From Plantago ovata (Eukaryota > Streptophyta > Magnoliopsida > Lamiales > Plantaginaceae), in assembly GCA_028274465.1 (NCBI GenBank), contig CM051455.1, positions 103,662,942 through 103,726,941 of the forward strand: a DNA stretch of 64,000 bases, in the 5' to 3' direction. A program made the position numbers and the translations under genes. How positions within the stretch are numbered: the stretch's first letter is position 1; every line of letters starts with the position of its first letter. The notes below the pieces were generated by a model that saw only the letters and a program-made list of their open reading frames with translations, ran no database searches and had not been told where the DNA came from. Positions 1 to 11,601 of the stretch are shown here, in pieces.

Positions 1-105
1 GAGGAGCATATTCGGTGACAAGTCGCTCGAGGAGCCAACTTCGGGGCGAGCTGCTCGAGGAGCGTATTTGGTGACAGGTTGCTCGAGGAGCGTACTTGGT
101 AGGGT
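1..105. repeat. Minisatellite, about four units of 28-29 bp
   Basis: Four imperfect units share ctcgaggagc followed by a variable half containing ttcggtgacaag or close variants. They lie upstream of the antisense gene's TATA box and may belong to its promoter region. The array probably continues left of the window. Confidence 0.6.
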
Positions 106-271
106 GCTTTCTAGTTCGCGTACGCTCCGTGTGGTTTTTCCTCAAGTCGTGGCGCTCTGGGGGTAAAATCGTCTTTTCATGACGTGGCTTAATCTGGGCC
201 GTCTCTCTCGTCGCGCGTGTGGCCCACTCATCGACACGTATGCGACGGTTTGCCTTCCAGTACTACCCTCT

Positions 272-279
272 TATAAATA
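272..279 (+). promoter_or_regulatory. TATA box of the antisense accessory gene
   Basis: TATAAATA stands in a GC-richer context, about 150 bases before a good splice donor (AA|GTAAGT at 425) and 410 bases before the first plausible ATG (689). The intervening intron would run 425-687, ending in tttgtttag. This looks like a plant RNA polymerase II promoter with a leader intron, placed antisense to the gypsy element. Confidence 0.55.
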
Positions 280-688
280 GGGATACTTAGATTCATTTGC
301 AAACTTTTCGCCCGAACTTACTCAGAGCAATTTCAACTGAGCGACCAACATTTGTGAAGAGCGAGGCACCTGTGTGATCGAGCGTAGTCGTTGAGCAACA
401 ACTTCTTCCTTTCCAGCAAATCAAGTAAGTACCTTTCCTTCCTTTATTTTTTCTGCTTTATTCGCGCTATTACTATGCTTGGCTTTCGTGCTCCTCGCTC
501 CTTTACTTTTTATAACTGCTTCCCCCTTTTTTCTCGTCGCCCCTCACCTGCCTATATGGTAGTCGCTCCCCCTGATTGTGCCTGCGTGTCTCGGCTTTGA
601 GACTTGGACTTAAAATTCACCTAAATTGACCTCTCGGACCTTACATAAAACCGACGTTGATTGATGTTTTCCTCTTCCTTTGTTTAGG

Positions 689-3409
689 ATGTCCGAGAGG
701 AGTGATAGTGAGAACGTGTCCGAGGGACAAGGGTACGCGGACAGCAGCAGTTCCTTGTCTGCAAGCTTTCTCGATAACGACCTTCCCGTTGTCGATGTGC
801 TCGCGAAGGAAGAGGAAGTAGCGAGTACTCCTCCGGGGGACAAGCTAGTCGCTCGGTCTAGTAGGCCGAGGAACGAGTACGACCTGAACGACTCGTTTAT
901 CAATGACGAGGCCGAGGAGGGCGTCGCTCCTAGTGTTCCTTCCAAGATAATTAATGTTGTTGCTGGGGCGCTCGGGCGGGGTTATCGAGCTGGTGGTCAG
1001 CCAGACCCTATAGAGCCACGGTTCGTCGCAGTAGATGATGCGCCCGCCTTGCTTGGGGCTGAGGCACCTCCTTTGACTGAGAAATCCTCTTCAAAAACTA
1101 CGAAGAGTCCAAGCCCCGTGAGGTACTTACCTCAGGGTTATTATCAGAGAGTCGTAACTCTCTCTTCCGACGACGAGGTCCGTCGACCGCCTCCTAATTT
1201 TGATGGGGCAGGTCCGAGTGGGAGCAAGCAAGTCGCTTATGTACATAACGAGAGTAGCGACTCTCTCTTTGGGGACGACAACGAGTTTTCAGTTGATGCA
1301 TCCGAGGGAGAATCCTAGAGGAGTCGCGAGGAAGAAGGATTACCGCTCGATGTTGAAGAGAGCGAGGGCGAGCGTGAGGAAGGAAACCAAGTTTTCGCGT
1401 CCGAGGACTTAGGGACCTCTCGCTCTGCGCCGAGGAAGAGAAGAAGAAGGGGCGAACCAGTTGCTCCTAAATTTTCCAAGGACGGTCGTCCGAGGGGTGC
1501 CGCTTCCTCGGGCGCTAAGTTTACTCGCCCTGTCTCGGAATGTCATCATCCGGATCCGTCTGGAGAGCTGAACGAGGACGGCGCCATTCCTACTGTAGCG
1601 ACCACTATTTGTGAGGAGTAGATCCCTCACCTTAGGTGGATTTATTCCTTACCGGCGTCCAAGGTCGACATACTTCTTCCGACGCCTGACCAGACCTTTT
1701 ACAACCCGCCGGCCGGGTATATGGCGGTTCACACTATGTCTTTCGAGCGAGGCTGGTGCATGTCGTTTTGTGACGCCTTCTGCCAACTTTTTAATGACCT
1801 TGGCCTCGCTCCTACTCAAATTATCCCGAGCTCACTCAGCACATTAGTCTGCTATGGGGTCTTCTGCCACATCCAAGGGATCCCGGTTAATTACTCCACA
1901 TTTATTCAACTTTTCCGGGTGTCTGTCAGTCTGGGGAACCCCCATTTCTACTTCTTCTCGACTAGACCGGGGTTTGCTTTTTTGAAGGAGGCTCCATCGT
2001 CCATCGGCTGTAGGTGGTGGTCGCGCTATTTCTATGTCCGCAAGGTACGACAACAGGGCATGAGCGACGAGCAGGTGGCTTGGGGTGTCCCAAAGAAATT
2101 TTTTAGAGGAAGTTGGGTGGGTAAAACGGTCATGGGCGACCTGGCTCCTTGGGCTGCCCAACTACAACGCGAGAACTTGCTTCCGGAGCCCAAGAGGTAC
2201 TTTTACTGGGCGTTGAATCTCCAGCCTTTGCCATACTTGGCAAATTTGACCGATCCGGTATATTGCGGCTTTAAGAAGAATTTCGGTAAGTTAATCGTCC
2301 GAGGCACACCTTGTGCGAGGAGCGTCTCCTCGCTCGGTTTCATAATTTTGTCTTTCCTTCCAAGTTTTTACTTTCATACTTAGCTATTTTTTGAGTTTGT
2401 TTGTTGCTCGCGCTCAATGTTTTTCTTTGCTTCTCGGACACTAATTAACTCTCCTTTGCAGGTTACTGGCTTAAGTGGATCATGTCCGAGACACTTGAAG
2501 CCGGTCGAAGGCAGCGCGCCGCTCAGCGCAAACTTGTCCAACAACGAAAGTTGGACAAGGTAATGAACACACCGTCGCAGATTCCTTGCGACCCTCCTCG
2601 GAATGCTGTTGTGCACAAGGACGAGATGGCCGTCGGGCGCAAGAAGGTGAGCTTCCTCTGGAGATGGCTCTTCCCCAACTAAAGAAAGCCGACGCCTCGA
2701 CCAAAGAGGACAAGAGAGCTAAGAAGTCGAAGAGGAGCTCCGACAACGAGGGTGGTCGCGTGGGGAAGAAGGCCCGCAAAAATAAGGGCAACGGGAAGGA
2801 GATCACCACGGACGAGGTAAACCGCATCATGGCGCTCGACGAGCTTGATCGGGCACATGAGCTAAGCCAAGTCTCGCGCAAGGTAATGTCCTCCCTTTCA
2901 ATTTCAAAATTTCACTAAGTGTTTAAACTTGTGCTTCTCGCGCCTTTGCTAATTTGTTGGGTCATCGTATCTTTCTTTTATTTGTTGCAGCTCACCGCTA
3001 TAGTGAGCGCGATCGGGAACTTGGCGGCCGACAAGGGTGCTCCGGAGGAAGTTGCGAACTTGCACCTCCAACTCCACGAGGCCAATACCCGTGCTCGGGG
3101 ACTTGAGTAAGAGCTCCAGGTCGAGAAGGCCAAATTTACTACTCTGGAGGCCGAGAGCGCCAAGGTCCAAAGGCAGATGAAGGCTTGGAAGGATGCCTGG
3201 AATAACCTTTCCATCAAGATGGCTCGCTTCAAAGACGCTGTGCTCGGGTACCTCAAGGACACGCGGTACGAGGGCGCCAAGGCTTTCTATGAGTCTGCCT
3301 CGTACCGTTTGAAGATGTTGGAGACTAAGGAAGTGGGGCGCGAGGAGGGGTTCTACTCGGCCCTCGACCAGCTGAAGGCCAAGGGTCTCTTGCCCAAGGA
3401 CTTTGACAG
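689..3409 (+). pseudogene. Antisense accessory gene of the Tat element, 5' part (plant 'putative gypsy-type transposon' domain), disrupted
   Basis: The ATG at 689 lies just after an intron acceptor, and the frame stays open to 2286 apart from two in-frame TAG codons (1316-1318 and 1618-1620). An acidic, low-complexity N-terminus precedes a conserved part (about 1640-2286) with FERGWCMSF, LVCYGVFCHIQGIP and YFYWALNLQ. This resembles the plant 'transposase (putative), gypsy type' family (PF04195). A GTAAGT intron (about 2287-2461) rejoins the frame at YWLKWIM. After a frame change around 2650, a basic and then coiled-coil tail follows, with another intron (about 2883-2990) and an in-frame TAA near 3108. 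The gene breaks at 3405-3409, where the copia element inserted, and resumes at 24604. The function of this family is unknown; the match is from memory of its pattern. Confidence 0.6.
3405..3409. repeat. Target-site duplication GACAG, left copy
   Basis: GACAG sits directly before the TG of the left LTR (3410) and again directly after the CA of the right LTR (24604-24608). Five bases is the usual copia duplication length. The match shows that both LTRs belong to one insertion. Confidence 0.9.
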
Positions 3410-3431
3410 TGTTGGTCCCTTTAAACAACAT

Positions 3432-3465
3432 GAAAAGACTAGGGGGGGGGGTGAATAGTCTTTTC
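3432..3465. other. Hairpin with G-run loop near the LTR end
   Basis: A perfect 10-bp stem (GAAAAGACTA paired with TAGTCTTTTC) encloses ten Gs plus TGAA. In the element's sense the loop is a C run, and the 5'-LTR copy lies near the U5 end beside the primer site. The copy at about 22977-23011 has one stem mismatch and the copy at about 49500-49536 keeps most of the stem. Confidence 0.6.
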
Positions 3466-4310
3466 AAACTTTCGTCGTTTAAAACTTTCTCAGGAAGTAC
3501 TTATTACTTTTCAGTAATGACTTTGCTGATACTTAACTTTCTCAGCAAGCGTAAGTTACTTTACAGTAACTTGGTTTGCTGATACTTAAAATCAGAGAGC
3601 GGAAGTCTTTGAAACAATAAGTACTTTTTCAGCAAGTAAAGGTTTCAGCAAGTGAGGTGAGTGACTGTGTACAAACAAATATAATTTGTTGAAAGCTAAA
3701 TACAGTAAGTAAATCACACAAACACTTTTATAGTGGTATCTGAGAGTGGCGTAATCTCTCAACTAATCCACTTCGTCCTTTCTAGGACTGAATCCACTAA
3801 GATATGATTGAGGTTCCTTACAATCTCCTATCTAAAGCGATTCAACAGAAACCAAAGCACACTTGCTTTGTCTCCAACCTAAACTAGAGAACTCAACCTT
3901 GTTCTCCACCAAACTTGGTACTTTTAATCAGCAAAACTATGCTCGATTAAGTTCCCCCTAAATATCACGCCTGAAAGGGTGTATTTTCAGTTAGAGAGTT
4001 TTGGGGTGAGATGACTTAATTATAACTTATTCAGTTACAACAAGTAATATAAGAAACACAACTTGGAATACTTTGCAGTAAACAAGTTTGATTGTTTCTG
4101 GTGTCAAGACTCGTTCTTGTTCGAAAGAAAGAACACTTAACTAATTTATTAGCCGAGTTTGTTCTACTTCTTCACAAGTAGATTTTTCAAGCTTTAAGTC
4201 TTGGAACGGATCAATGGCAGTAAGAGTATTTGAAGGTTTGTGAGTTTTTTAAGCACAAGTGAGAGTTTGATCACGTTGTTGACACACTTCAACTCTTTGC
4301 CGGATGACCT

Positions 4311-4320
4311 CTATTTATAG
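4311..4320 (-). promoter_or_regulatory. LTR TATA box (3' LTR)
   Basis: CTATAAATAG on the minus strand is flanked by identical sequence in all three LTR copies (also 23857-23866 and 50387-50396). In the 5' LTR it would set the start of the genomic transcript. Confidence 0.6.
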
Positions 4321-5057
4321 TGCAAGTAAGGAGCCGTTTGAATTTCAAATCCTAAGGCTTTTGTTCCTTAACATGTCACTATCTTGCTTTTTGTACTTTC
4401 AGCAGCGACTTTGTTTGTCTTCTAGTCTTCATGTCCTTCGTGTGTAAGCTTTGCATTAAATGCACATTTGAATAGAATTCAAACAGTAACATTGGAGCGC
4501 AAATTCTCGTACATTCAGCAAGAGGTCACATATGTTTATCAGCAAGTGGTCAGTCTCAGTTTCAGCAAGCACAACCTACTCTGTCTTTCAGATTTTCCCT
4601 TATGCAATGTTGTTGCTGAACATTCCACTTTCTGAACAACACGTGCCTTTGTAGATACCAGTCTTCAGCAATCTTCTAGTCTTCAGATCTTCAAATCTTC
4701 AAGTCTTCAGATCTTCAAAAGTCTTCAAGATTCTGAGCGGTTTCTATTTGCTTCAATAAATTGTTTATAATAAACAAAATATATCTTCAGCAAATGCTTC
4801 AATAGGTTATTTTCTTCTCAGAAAATAAGATACATCATAAGCTAAAGTATCAATAAGTTATTTTCTTCGCAGAAAATAAAATACGTCATACACAAAAGAA
4901 ATAACTTATCTAGCACCTAACTAAGTCATCAGCAAACGTTCCTCTTTTACAATGTCCTTAAAATTCTAAATTCCTATGGACCTTAAGAGTACTAATTACT
5001 GGACTTTCCTTAATTTAGCATGGTAAATTGCTCATCAAAATTACAAGTTTCCTAACA

Positions 5058-5072
5058 AATTTCCCCCTTTTT
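5058..5072 (-). other. Polypurine tract of element 1
   Basis: In the element's sense, AAAAAGGGGGAAATT lies immediately before the TG of the 3' LTR, which is where plus-strand priming is expected. The second element has nearly the same tract at 51056-51069. Confidence 0.85.
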
Positions 5073-5322
5073 GATGTTAGCAATCCATGGCTAAATTAAT
5101 TGTTACCCTTTTAGAGGTTTCTGATGTTGAATAAATCAGTTGATTAATGCAAGCATACTTGAATAATTAAACAGTAAGCATAAGTAAATTGCATAATCAA
5201 AAACCAATAAGAGACAAAAGAATTCATTGTTGATAGTTATCATTCAGATGTTTACAAGAAAAAGCATAGATAACATAAACAGAATCAACAAACAAAACTT
5301 TAACAAAAACTATTGCAGGGAC

Positions 5323-8300
5323 TTAAGCTCTTTCAGAGGATTTTCTCAAAATCTCTCTTACACTCTTCTCAGCAAGTGCAGTGAATTCAACACAATCCTT
5401 TTCGTAGTTTTCCAGAAGCCTACGGACTTGTAGTTGAAGAATTCTTGCATTTTTGTAGGCAGTATGATGATGCTTTTCAGAATTCATTTCCATGTAATTA
5501 ATTACCCACAAATGCATGCCCCAATTGCTGCCATGGAGAAGCTGTGTATCTGAAATGCTTTTCGGATGAATCTTTCTTAGCCAGAGAAGATCTTCTTATT
5601 GATCCTTAGCAGTGAGATAGAAGTACTCATAAGGAATCAATCCAAGTTTCTTCTTAGGTTTCTTTGTTACTGGGTCTGAGTAGTAAGCAATGCCAGGTGG
5701 TTTGATCAGATTTGGTTCCTGTTTGTATGTCTTACCAATGGCAACTCTTCTTACATAGACCTCTAGATTCAACCATTTCCCAGCAACATTTCTTGGGAGG
5801 GATTCTTCCCTTTGATTTCTTTGGACCTTGAGTTCAATCCATTTGAACATTTGATTCAAAATGGTTGTAGGAAAGAACTCATTTACAGCAAGTCTTCCAG
5901 CTTTAAGATCCAGCAACCATTAATGTTTCTGATTACATTCTGAGTGGTTTCCTCATTGCTGGTCTTTGTATATTCAATGCCGGAGCCAATAGCAATGCTG
6001 GCCAGCCTTTTCTCTTCCTGTCTTTGCCTTCTTCTTCTTGTTTTAGCATTGTCTTGATCTCTTGCTGAAGAGTCAGACGAAAAATGCTTTGAATGGCCAG
6101 ACGGAGTTATGGCTGTTAAGGGTCTAGCTCTTATGGCTTGAGCTATTGTTTGATTGTCATCATCTTCATTCAGATTGTGATGACTCTCAGTGTGACAGAA
6201 ATCTTGAGTTTCAGCAGCAGTTTTTCTCTTTTCGGTACTTGCTGAATTTAACTCAGATTCTGCTTGCCTTTTAGAACTTTGCTCTTTTTCAGCAAGCGGT
6301 TCTATGGGCAAAGGCACATCAGCAACGGGAGGAGGAGGGGTTTGATTGCTTTTTCTAGTATTCTTCTTTTCCCCCTTAGACATGGATTGCAACATCGGAG
6401 TGATGTGCAGAGAATAAAACTCATTGCAATTTTCAGCAAGAGTGTTGAGACTGTTATACTTCATGATGATTGCCTGTTGGTCAGAGTTCATTGTTGACAA
6501 CTCTTTTTGAATATTCATCATGTTCTCTTCATGTCTTTGCTCTGTTGCGGCCTTCTCATCCATAATATGCTGAGCCTTGACGAGAGCATTCTTTGCAAGC
6601 TTGAGCGCTTGACTTACATCTTCTTCATAGCTCTTGTGATAAAGACTGATGTCTTTCTGAGCTATTGTCAAAGTTGTAGTGCGTCTCAGCACTGTAGCCA
6701 ATATTTTTCCAATGTCAAGTGGGCTCTCAGCAAGCAATGCCTCATCTTCAGCTTTGCAAGCATCATGGAATTTCTTTAGTGCTAGAATTCTGGGAGTAAA
6801 CTCCTCAACTCTTGGGAACGGCACTAAATGAGGGGTCAAGGAGTGAGCCTTAAGTTCAGTAGCAAACTGATCATCTTGTAAAAGCAGCTCGGCTCTTAAT
6901 GAATCTCCTTCATAAGTGAGGTAATTAGGAGGAGGAATCTGAACGACTTTTGGGTCTTGCTTTGATTGTTCATCATCATGTTCTGACAAGTCGTCATCAT
7001 CCTCAGATTCATCAAGTTGAGCAACTTTTGAACCTTTGTCAGTAGCTTCACTTCCTTTTTGTTGAGTGGTTGCTGATGGCAACGCTTCAGACTCAACGAC
7101 TGGAGTTTCACCTGTAGATAGTTGTTTCAATTGAGTTTGTGGCTCAATTACTGGAGTTTCGCCAGTAGATAGTTGTTTCAATTGAGTTTGTGGCTCAATT
7201 ACTAGAGTTTCGCCAGTAGTTAGTTTTAATTGAGTAGTTGCTGAAGGCAACGTTTGAGACTCAATAACTGGATTTTCGCCAGTAGTAAGTTTTAATTGAG
7301 TAGTTGCTGAAGGCAACGTTTGAGACTCAATAACTGGAGTTTCGCCAGTAGTAAGTGGAAGGGATGGAACTTCCTTTGATTTTGGTCTTGAAGATTCACC
7401 AATTTCCAGATCCTGCGTATGCCGTGCATGGATCACGAGACTATTTTGTAGAGATCGTTGGTAATCTTCATCTTCAAGGTTTTCTTCAGTAACCTTGGCA
7501 TCAGAAACTGGACTTTTTCCATTTTTCAAGGCAGCCCTTTTTCTGGCGTATTCTTCTTCAGTATCAGCACCTTGCATAGGTGCTTGATTTTAAGCATCAG
7601 CAGGAGGAGGTTGAGATTCTTGCTGAGATTGTTGTTGTTCAGCTTGCTGATTGTCAGATTGAGTATTTTCAGCAACTGTTAACTTCAATCCACCAGCACC
7701 AGGACTTGGACCTTGATTGTCATCATCGTCATCTTTCTTGTCCTTAGAATCTTTCCCTTCATCATCACTGGGATCAGTAGGAATGTTCTCATCTTCCTCT
7801 TCTTCTTCATCATCTGTTAGAATGACTAGCTCCACGTGCTTATACAAAGCAACACTTGTCACTTCCTCTTCCTCAGTTAATTTGTGGGGATCAGCCACCA
7901 CAGGAACAAAAAGACCTTTGAGCATCACAACTTGTTCAGCTGGAGAGGCACTCTTAAATTTGGCCTTCATATTCTCTCTGATTTGAGCAATCAGATTGGA
8001 GCTCATTTGCTGAGAATATGTCATTTCTTCAGGAAGGATGGAGTGAACAAATGTTTCGAGCTTTAACAGAGAGGTTCTCTTTTTCTCGTTTGAGAGATGA
8101 AGGTGAAGATCTGAGAAATCCATTCTTCTGTACCTTTGCCAGTTGCTGACAGACTTATCAACTCTTGACAAAGTTGTCCTTTTGAAGTTCAAGTAAAGTT
8201 CTTCAGAACTAACTTGCTGATCTTCAGTGATGAGTACCACTTCAGTGGTCTCCTTTTGAGCCTGAAAAAGAATTTTATTTAGATCAGGATTGGTTTGGAG

Positions 8301-10695
8301 AATTGTTTTAGAGTTTATATCTGAAACATGATTTACCTGATGAGAGTCAGCAAGCTCATGTAGTACAATTTCCATCCCATGAGGAGCTGGAGTAGCATCC
8401 TCCATTTGTTCATCCTGAAATAAATTATAATTAGACACAAGTACTAAGCTGTCAAACTTAGTTTTTATACCAAAATTATTAACTACCTGCTGAGCAGGGA
8501 GTGTTGGTTCTGGTGCAGAGGCTTCAGCAACCATCTGACTTGCATCTTGAGAAGTCTGTAGAGAAAGAATAATTTTAGCAAAAGAACAATTTTCAGAATT
8601 TGAAGTTTTACTGATGGTTGAATTAACTACTTGCTGAGGAAGGACAGGTTGTGGCTCAGTCCTTTCAGCATTAACAGTTTCTTCAGCTTCTGGGACTGTT
8701 TCTTCAGCAGACTTCTGATTTTGCTCTAACTGAGAAAGCTGTATGGTTTCAGCAATCTCCCTTGTCTCTGAAATGACAAGTTGAGCAGAAGCATCTTGAC
8801 CTTTAATCTCACTGCTTGTCATGAAGAGATCAATTGACTTGTTGGATGATTCTTTAATATCCAACTCCATTTGTTTGCTTTGAATCTTCCAGAACAAGTT
8901 GGACTTTGTCAATTGATGTCTTGGGTGAACTTGGGCCAGTATTCTCCGCATCACGAGATGCGTCGTTGAATAATGCTTCTTGAGTTTCAGCAACTTCAGG
9001 AACTGGAACCATTGCTATTTCAGCAACTGGTTCTTCAGCAAGTTGGGTTTCAACAACTTGATGAGTTGCTTGTTCAGCAACCATCTTTTCAGCAGCATCA
9101 GCAAGTGCCGTTCTTTGTTGATCATCAGCAATGTCACTTGCTGGTTCCATAGTTGGATCATTTGGAATATCTACAATGTAGATATCTGGGACTTGGGCAG
9201 GAATTTCATTTCCACTGCCTTGTGGTCTATTCTCAGTAGAATTATCAACATTAAGTTGATTGTTGAAGGCTTCCGCAAACACTTCAACATTGCTGACATA
9301 TGCTTCAGTAATTATTCCAGCAACATCTACTGGCAAATGCGTTTCAGCATTTGTCTGGGAATTGACTGAGGAGTCTTGGACATTAGGGACTGACTGAGAA
9401 GCCAGTGTCTTCTTTCTTTTGTTGCTTGTTCTTTTCCTCTTAGGTACGGGATTCGCTGATGACGCTGCAGTCTGAGTGTCATCATCATCTTTCCTCTTTT
9501 CTTTTTAGATTTCTCCAGTTTCCCAGAGTCATCTATTGTTGCCTTTTCAGCAACAGGTGTTGTACACGTACCTTGTTGATTTTCTACAGCAGTTTCATTT
9601 GTGTTACCACCATCCACAGCAGTTTGATCTCTAAGTTTCTGAGTGGTAACATCTGCAGCTGTTGTATACCTTTCTTGCTGGCTTGTGCTGACAACATTTG
9701 CAGTTGTTGTCTTCTTAGTTTTCTTTCCAGCAATCTTAGGTACATTCTGCTTGTAGAAGATCTTCCCACATTGCACACAGATTTCTTGATTGGCAATGGG
9801 TTTCTTAGCTGAATCCTGAAATGTTCAAGGATATAGCATATCTTGATTCCATACATAACTGGAAAGGAAGGTGAGACCTTGTTGTCTTCTACCTTTACCT
9901 TGAACTTAGTGACACAATCAACAAGCCTGTTGAAAATGTACTTAGCCCAGTTAAGTTCCGATTTATTTTCATAGATATGCATCAGCAATGGCCATCTTCT
10001 CAGGCCGACTTGGTCAATTCCTCCAACTTGGGAGTCAAGAACTTTTATCAGTAGCAGAGCTACTAGACCAAGTGAATGGAAGAGATGCTTTCTCTTAACG
10101 TGCTTTGTCCAAGTCACGGGAGCTATCTCGCCTTTCTTCATCCTTGCATTTCTGACGTCACTGTAGAAAGCTTCTATTTCTTCGTCAGTAGCAGTGACGT
10201 CATCTTCAGTTCCAGTGGTTGGAATCTGAAAGATTTCCGCTAAATCAGTCCATTTCAGGACGATTTGCGTGTTCTGAACATAAGTAAGGATCACTTTTTC
10301 AGTGATTCCATTACTGTCTGTAAGGGACTGGATTTCTGCATTGTTGTAGAATTCCATAGTATCAATCATACTCACTTGCTTAGAGCGAGCAGAGATAAAG
10401 TTCATGAGGCCTTGCTGCTTGACGAACTCAAGCGCCTCTTCATTTGGTCATCAAGTTCTTGTTCATAAAAGTACCTAATGTACTTTTCTTTTGCAAACCC
10501 TCCCCATTGCATCAACATCTCACACTTTGCAGTGTCAAGATATGACGGAGGCATAGGTTTTACAGTGATTCGGTCGTTTTTCAACACAACTTTCGTTGTG
10601 TCTTGGGCCAGAGTAGTCACCGGAGCAGTGCGTGTTTCAGCACTATCAACCTTTGACGATTTTGAGGACTTAGATAACTGTCTCTTGGGAGCCAT
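5323..10695 (-). CDS. Giant post-pol extra ORF of copia element 1 (left assembly copy, several frame breaks)
   Basis: Open frames follow each other for about 5.4 kb from the ATG at 10695 (MAPKRQ) to 5323, about 1,790 codons if the breaks are ignored. In-frame TAA codons replace GAA at about 7590 and 5596, judged by the second element, and small indels break the frame near 10400, 9770, 9330 and 8990. N-terminal third: GFAKEKYIRYFYEQELD, EFYNNAEIQSL and SFPVMYGIKICYILEHFRI, similar in layout to plant 'putative transposon protein' domains (PF20167-like, from memory). Middle: long Glu/Gln/Ala/Val-rich low-complexity sequence, acidic runs and lysine patches. C-terminal third: helical, with ILATVLRRTTTLTIAQKD and a conserved block around ILKLEDLL, LGLIPYEYFYL and ARILQLQVRRLLENYEKD. 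I see no signal peptide or clear membrane segment, so the usual 'envelope-like' label is not supported. Function unknown. Confidence 0.75.
7081..7370 (-). repeat. In-frame tandem repeats in the extra ORF
   Basis: Units encoding TTGETPVIESQTLPSATTQL, with a shorter variant STGETPVIEPQTQLKQL, repeat about six times. Element 2 has only about two units at 54180-54300, so copy number has changed between family members. The region lies between the acidic middle and the helical C-terminal third. Confidence 0.8.
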
Positions 10696-10829
10696 TTCTT
10701 ATATAGAGCAAGAAAGATTGTACGAAAAGAGATAGTTTGCTTTTTGACCGGAGGTACAGTAGATTCAGGCTAGAATTTGCAGAGAAAGGAAATGTGAGTT
10801 AAATTTTTTTGTCATTTCTCTAACTCCTT

Positions 10830-10839
10830 CTTTATATAG
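10830..10839 (-). promoter_or_regulatory. Internal TATA box upstream of the extra ORF (left copy)
   Basis: CTATATAAAG on the minus strand lies 135 bases before the extra-ORF ATG (10695). The same box sits at the same distance in the other two copies, at 16267-16276 and 58947-58956. It could start a separate mRNA for the extra protein. Confidence 0.5.
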
Positions 10840-11227
10840 TGTCTCTGGTGTGTGAGAAACTCAATCGATTTGAGCTCTCAGCAAGGGTAAAACAGAGAAA
10901 CACTGGAGTTAGTGGAGCCTTTGCATTGAATGCGTAGTGGCCCACTAACTAAAACCGTCAGAGCACTCTCTCTCTTTGTTTTGTCAGCCGTTAGATTAGT
11001 AACTCCTTTTAATCAATGGCCACGATTGAATTTCATGTCATGATTATTGCGAGTTTATCTGTGCCAGCTTAACGTCACAAATTGATTTTACCGAGTAATA
11101 ATGGATAGATTGCTTGCTGAAATAGACAAGAATCTTTTCAGCGAGTTTGAATTAACAATCTAGATACTTGCTGAAAGTTCCCCCTTACTTAGATATCTCA
11201 TATTTTCTTTAAGTTTAAAAGATATTT

Positions 11228-11594
11228 CTGATTTCCCGTATCAGTAAATTCTTTTGTACTTGAGACATCCTTTGGTAAAACCTGAGAGATGAGCTTTGCT
11301 CTTTTTCTGAGTTCCCGTCTCAGAGAATTCCTTTGATACTTGAATACCTGTTTCAGTATCTTTTGATTGTCTGAGTACCCGTCTCAAAAATCCTTAAGTT
11401 CTTTCTCTTACTGAGTGCCTGTCTCAGCAAGTGGTCAAGTTTCCTAACAAATGCCCGTTTTGAGGAATTACTTGTTGAATGCCTGTTTCAGCAATCATGT
11501 AGTTACTTATCATTTCTTAGAAGAAATCAGTGACTTGGTCTTTTAGACAGGAATACTTGGCTTGCTGAATACCTGTTTCAGCATTCTGCCAAGT
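11228..11594. other. Hairpin array with conserved seven-base loops (left copy)
   Basis: About eight short inverted repeats lie between RNase H and the extra ORF, each enclosing a loop of the form TNCCYGT on the plus strand. The last one has an outer stem ACTTGGC/GCCAAGT. The better-preserved equivalent is at 16664-17029. Confidence 0.7.
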
Positions 11595-11601
11595 GTATCC
11601 T

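Larger units (their letters stand above)
3410..5057 (-). repeat. 3' LTR of copia element 1
   Basis: 1,648 bp, beginning TGTTGG and ending CTAACA on the plus strand. It aligns along its whole length with 22955-24603, with roughly two dozen substitutions by eye (about 1.5%). It holds a TATA box (minus strand, 4311-4320), a CACGTG palindrome (4640-4645), a cttcag/cttcaa-rich stretch (about 4660-4730) and many copies of TCAGCAA/TTGCTGA. CACGTG palindromes in LTRs have been described for sireviruses, to my recollection. Confidence 0.95.

Noticed and set aside
1-300. This region as the 3' LTR of the gypsy element
   Set aside because: It shows no similarity to the LTR at 32887-33886 and instead looks like the promoter of the antisense gene.
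391-600. Open frame MSNNFFLSSKSSK...
   Set aside because: It spans the predicted leader intron of the antisense gene and has no coding pattern.
8980-9369. Plus-strand frames rich in Phe, Ser and Asn inside the extra ORF (also 14423-14680 and 57103-57657)
   Set aside because: They are opposite-strand shadows of the Glu/Ala/Thr-rich coding sequence, with composition mirrored from it.
5323-10695. Calling the extra ORF an envelope gene
   Set aside because: I see no signal peptide, membrane anchor or cleavage pattern; the N-terminal domain looks like plant transposon-associated proteins.
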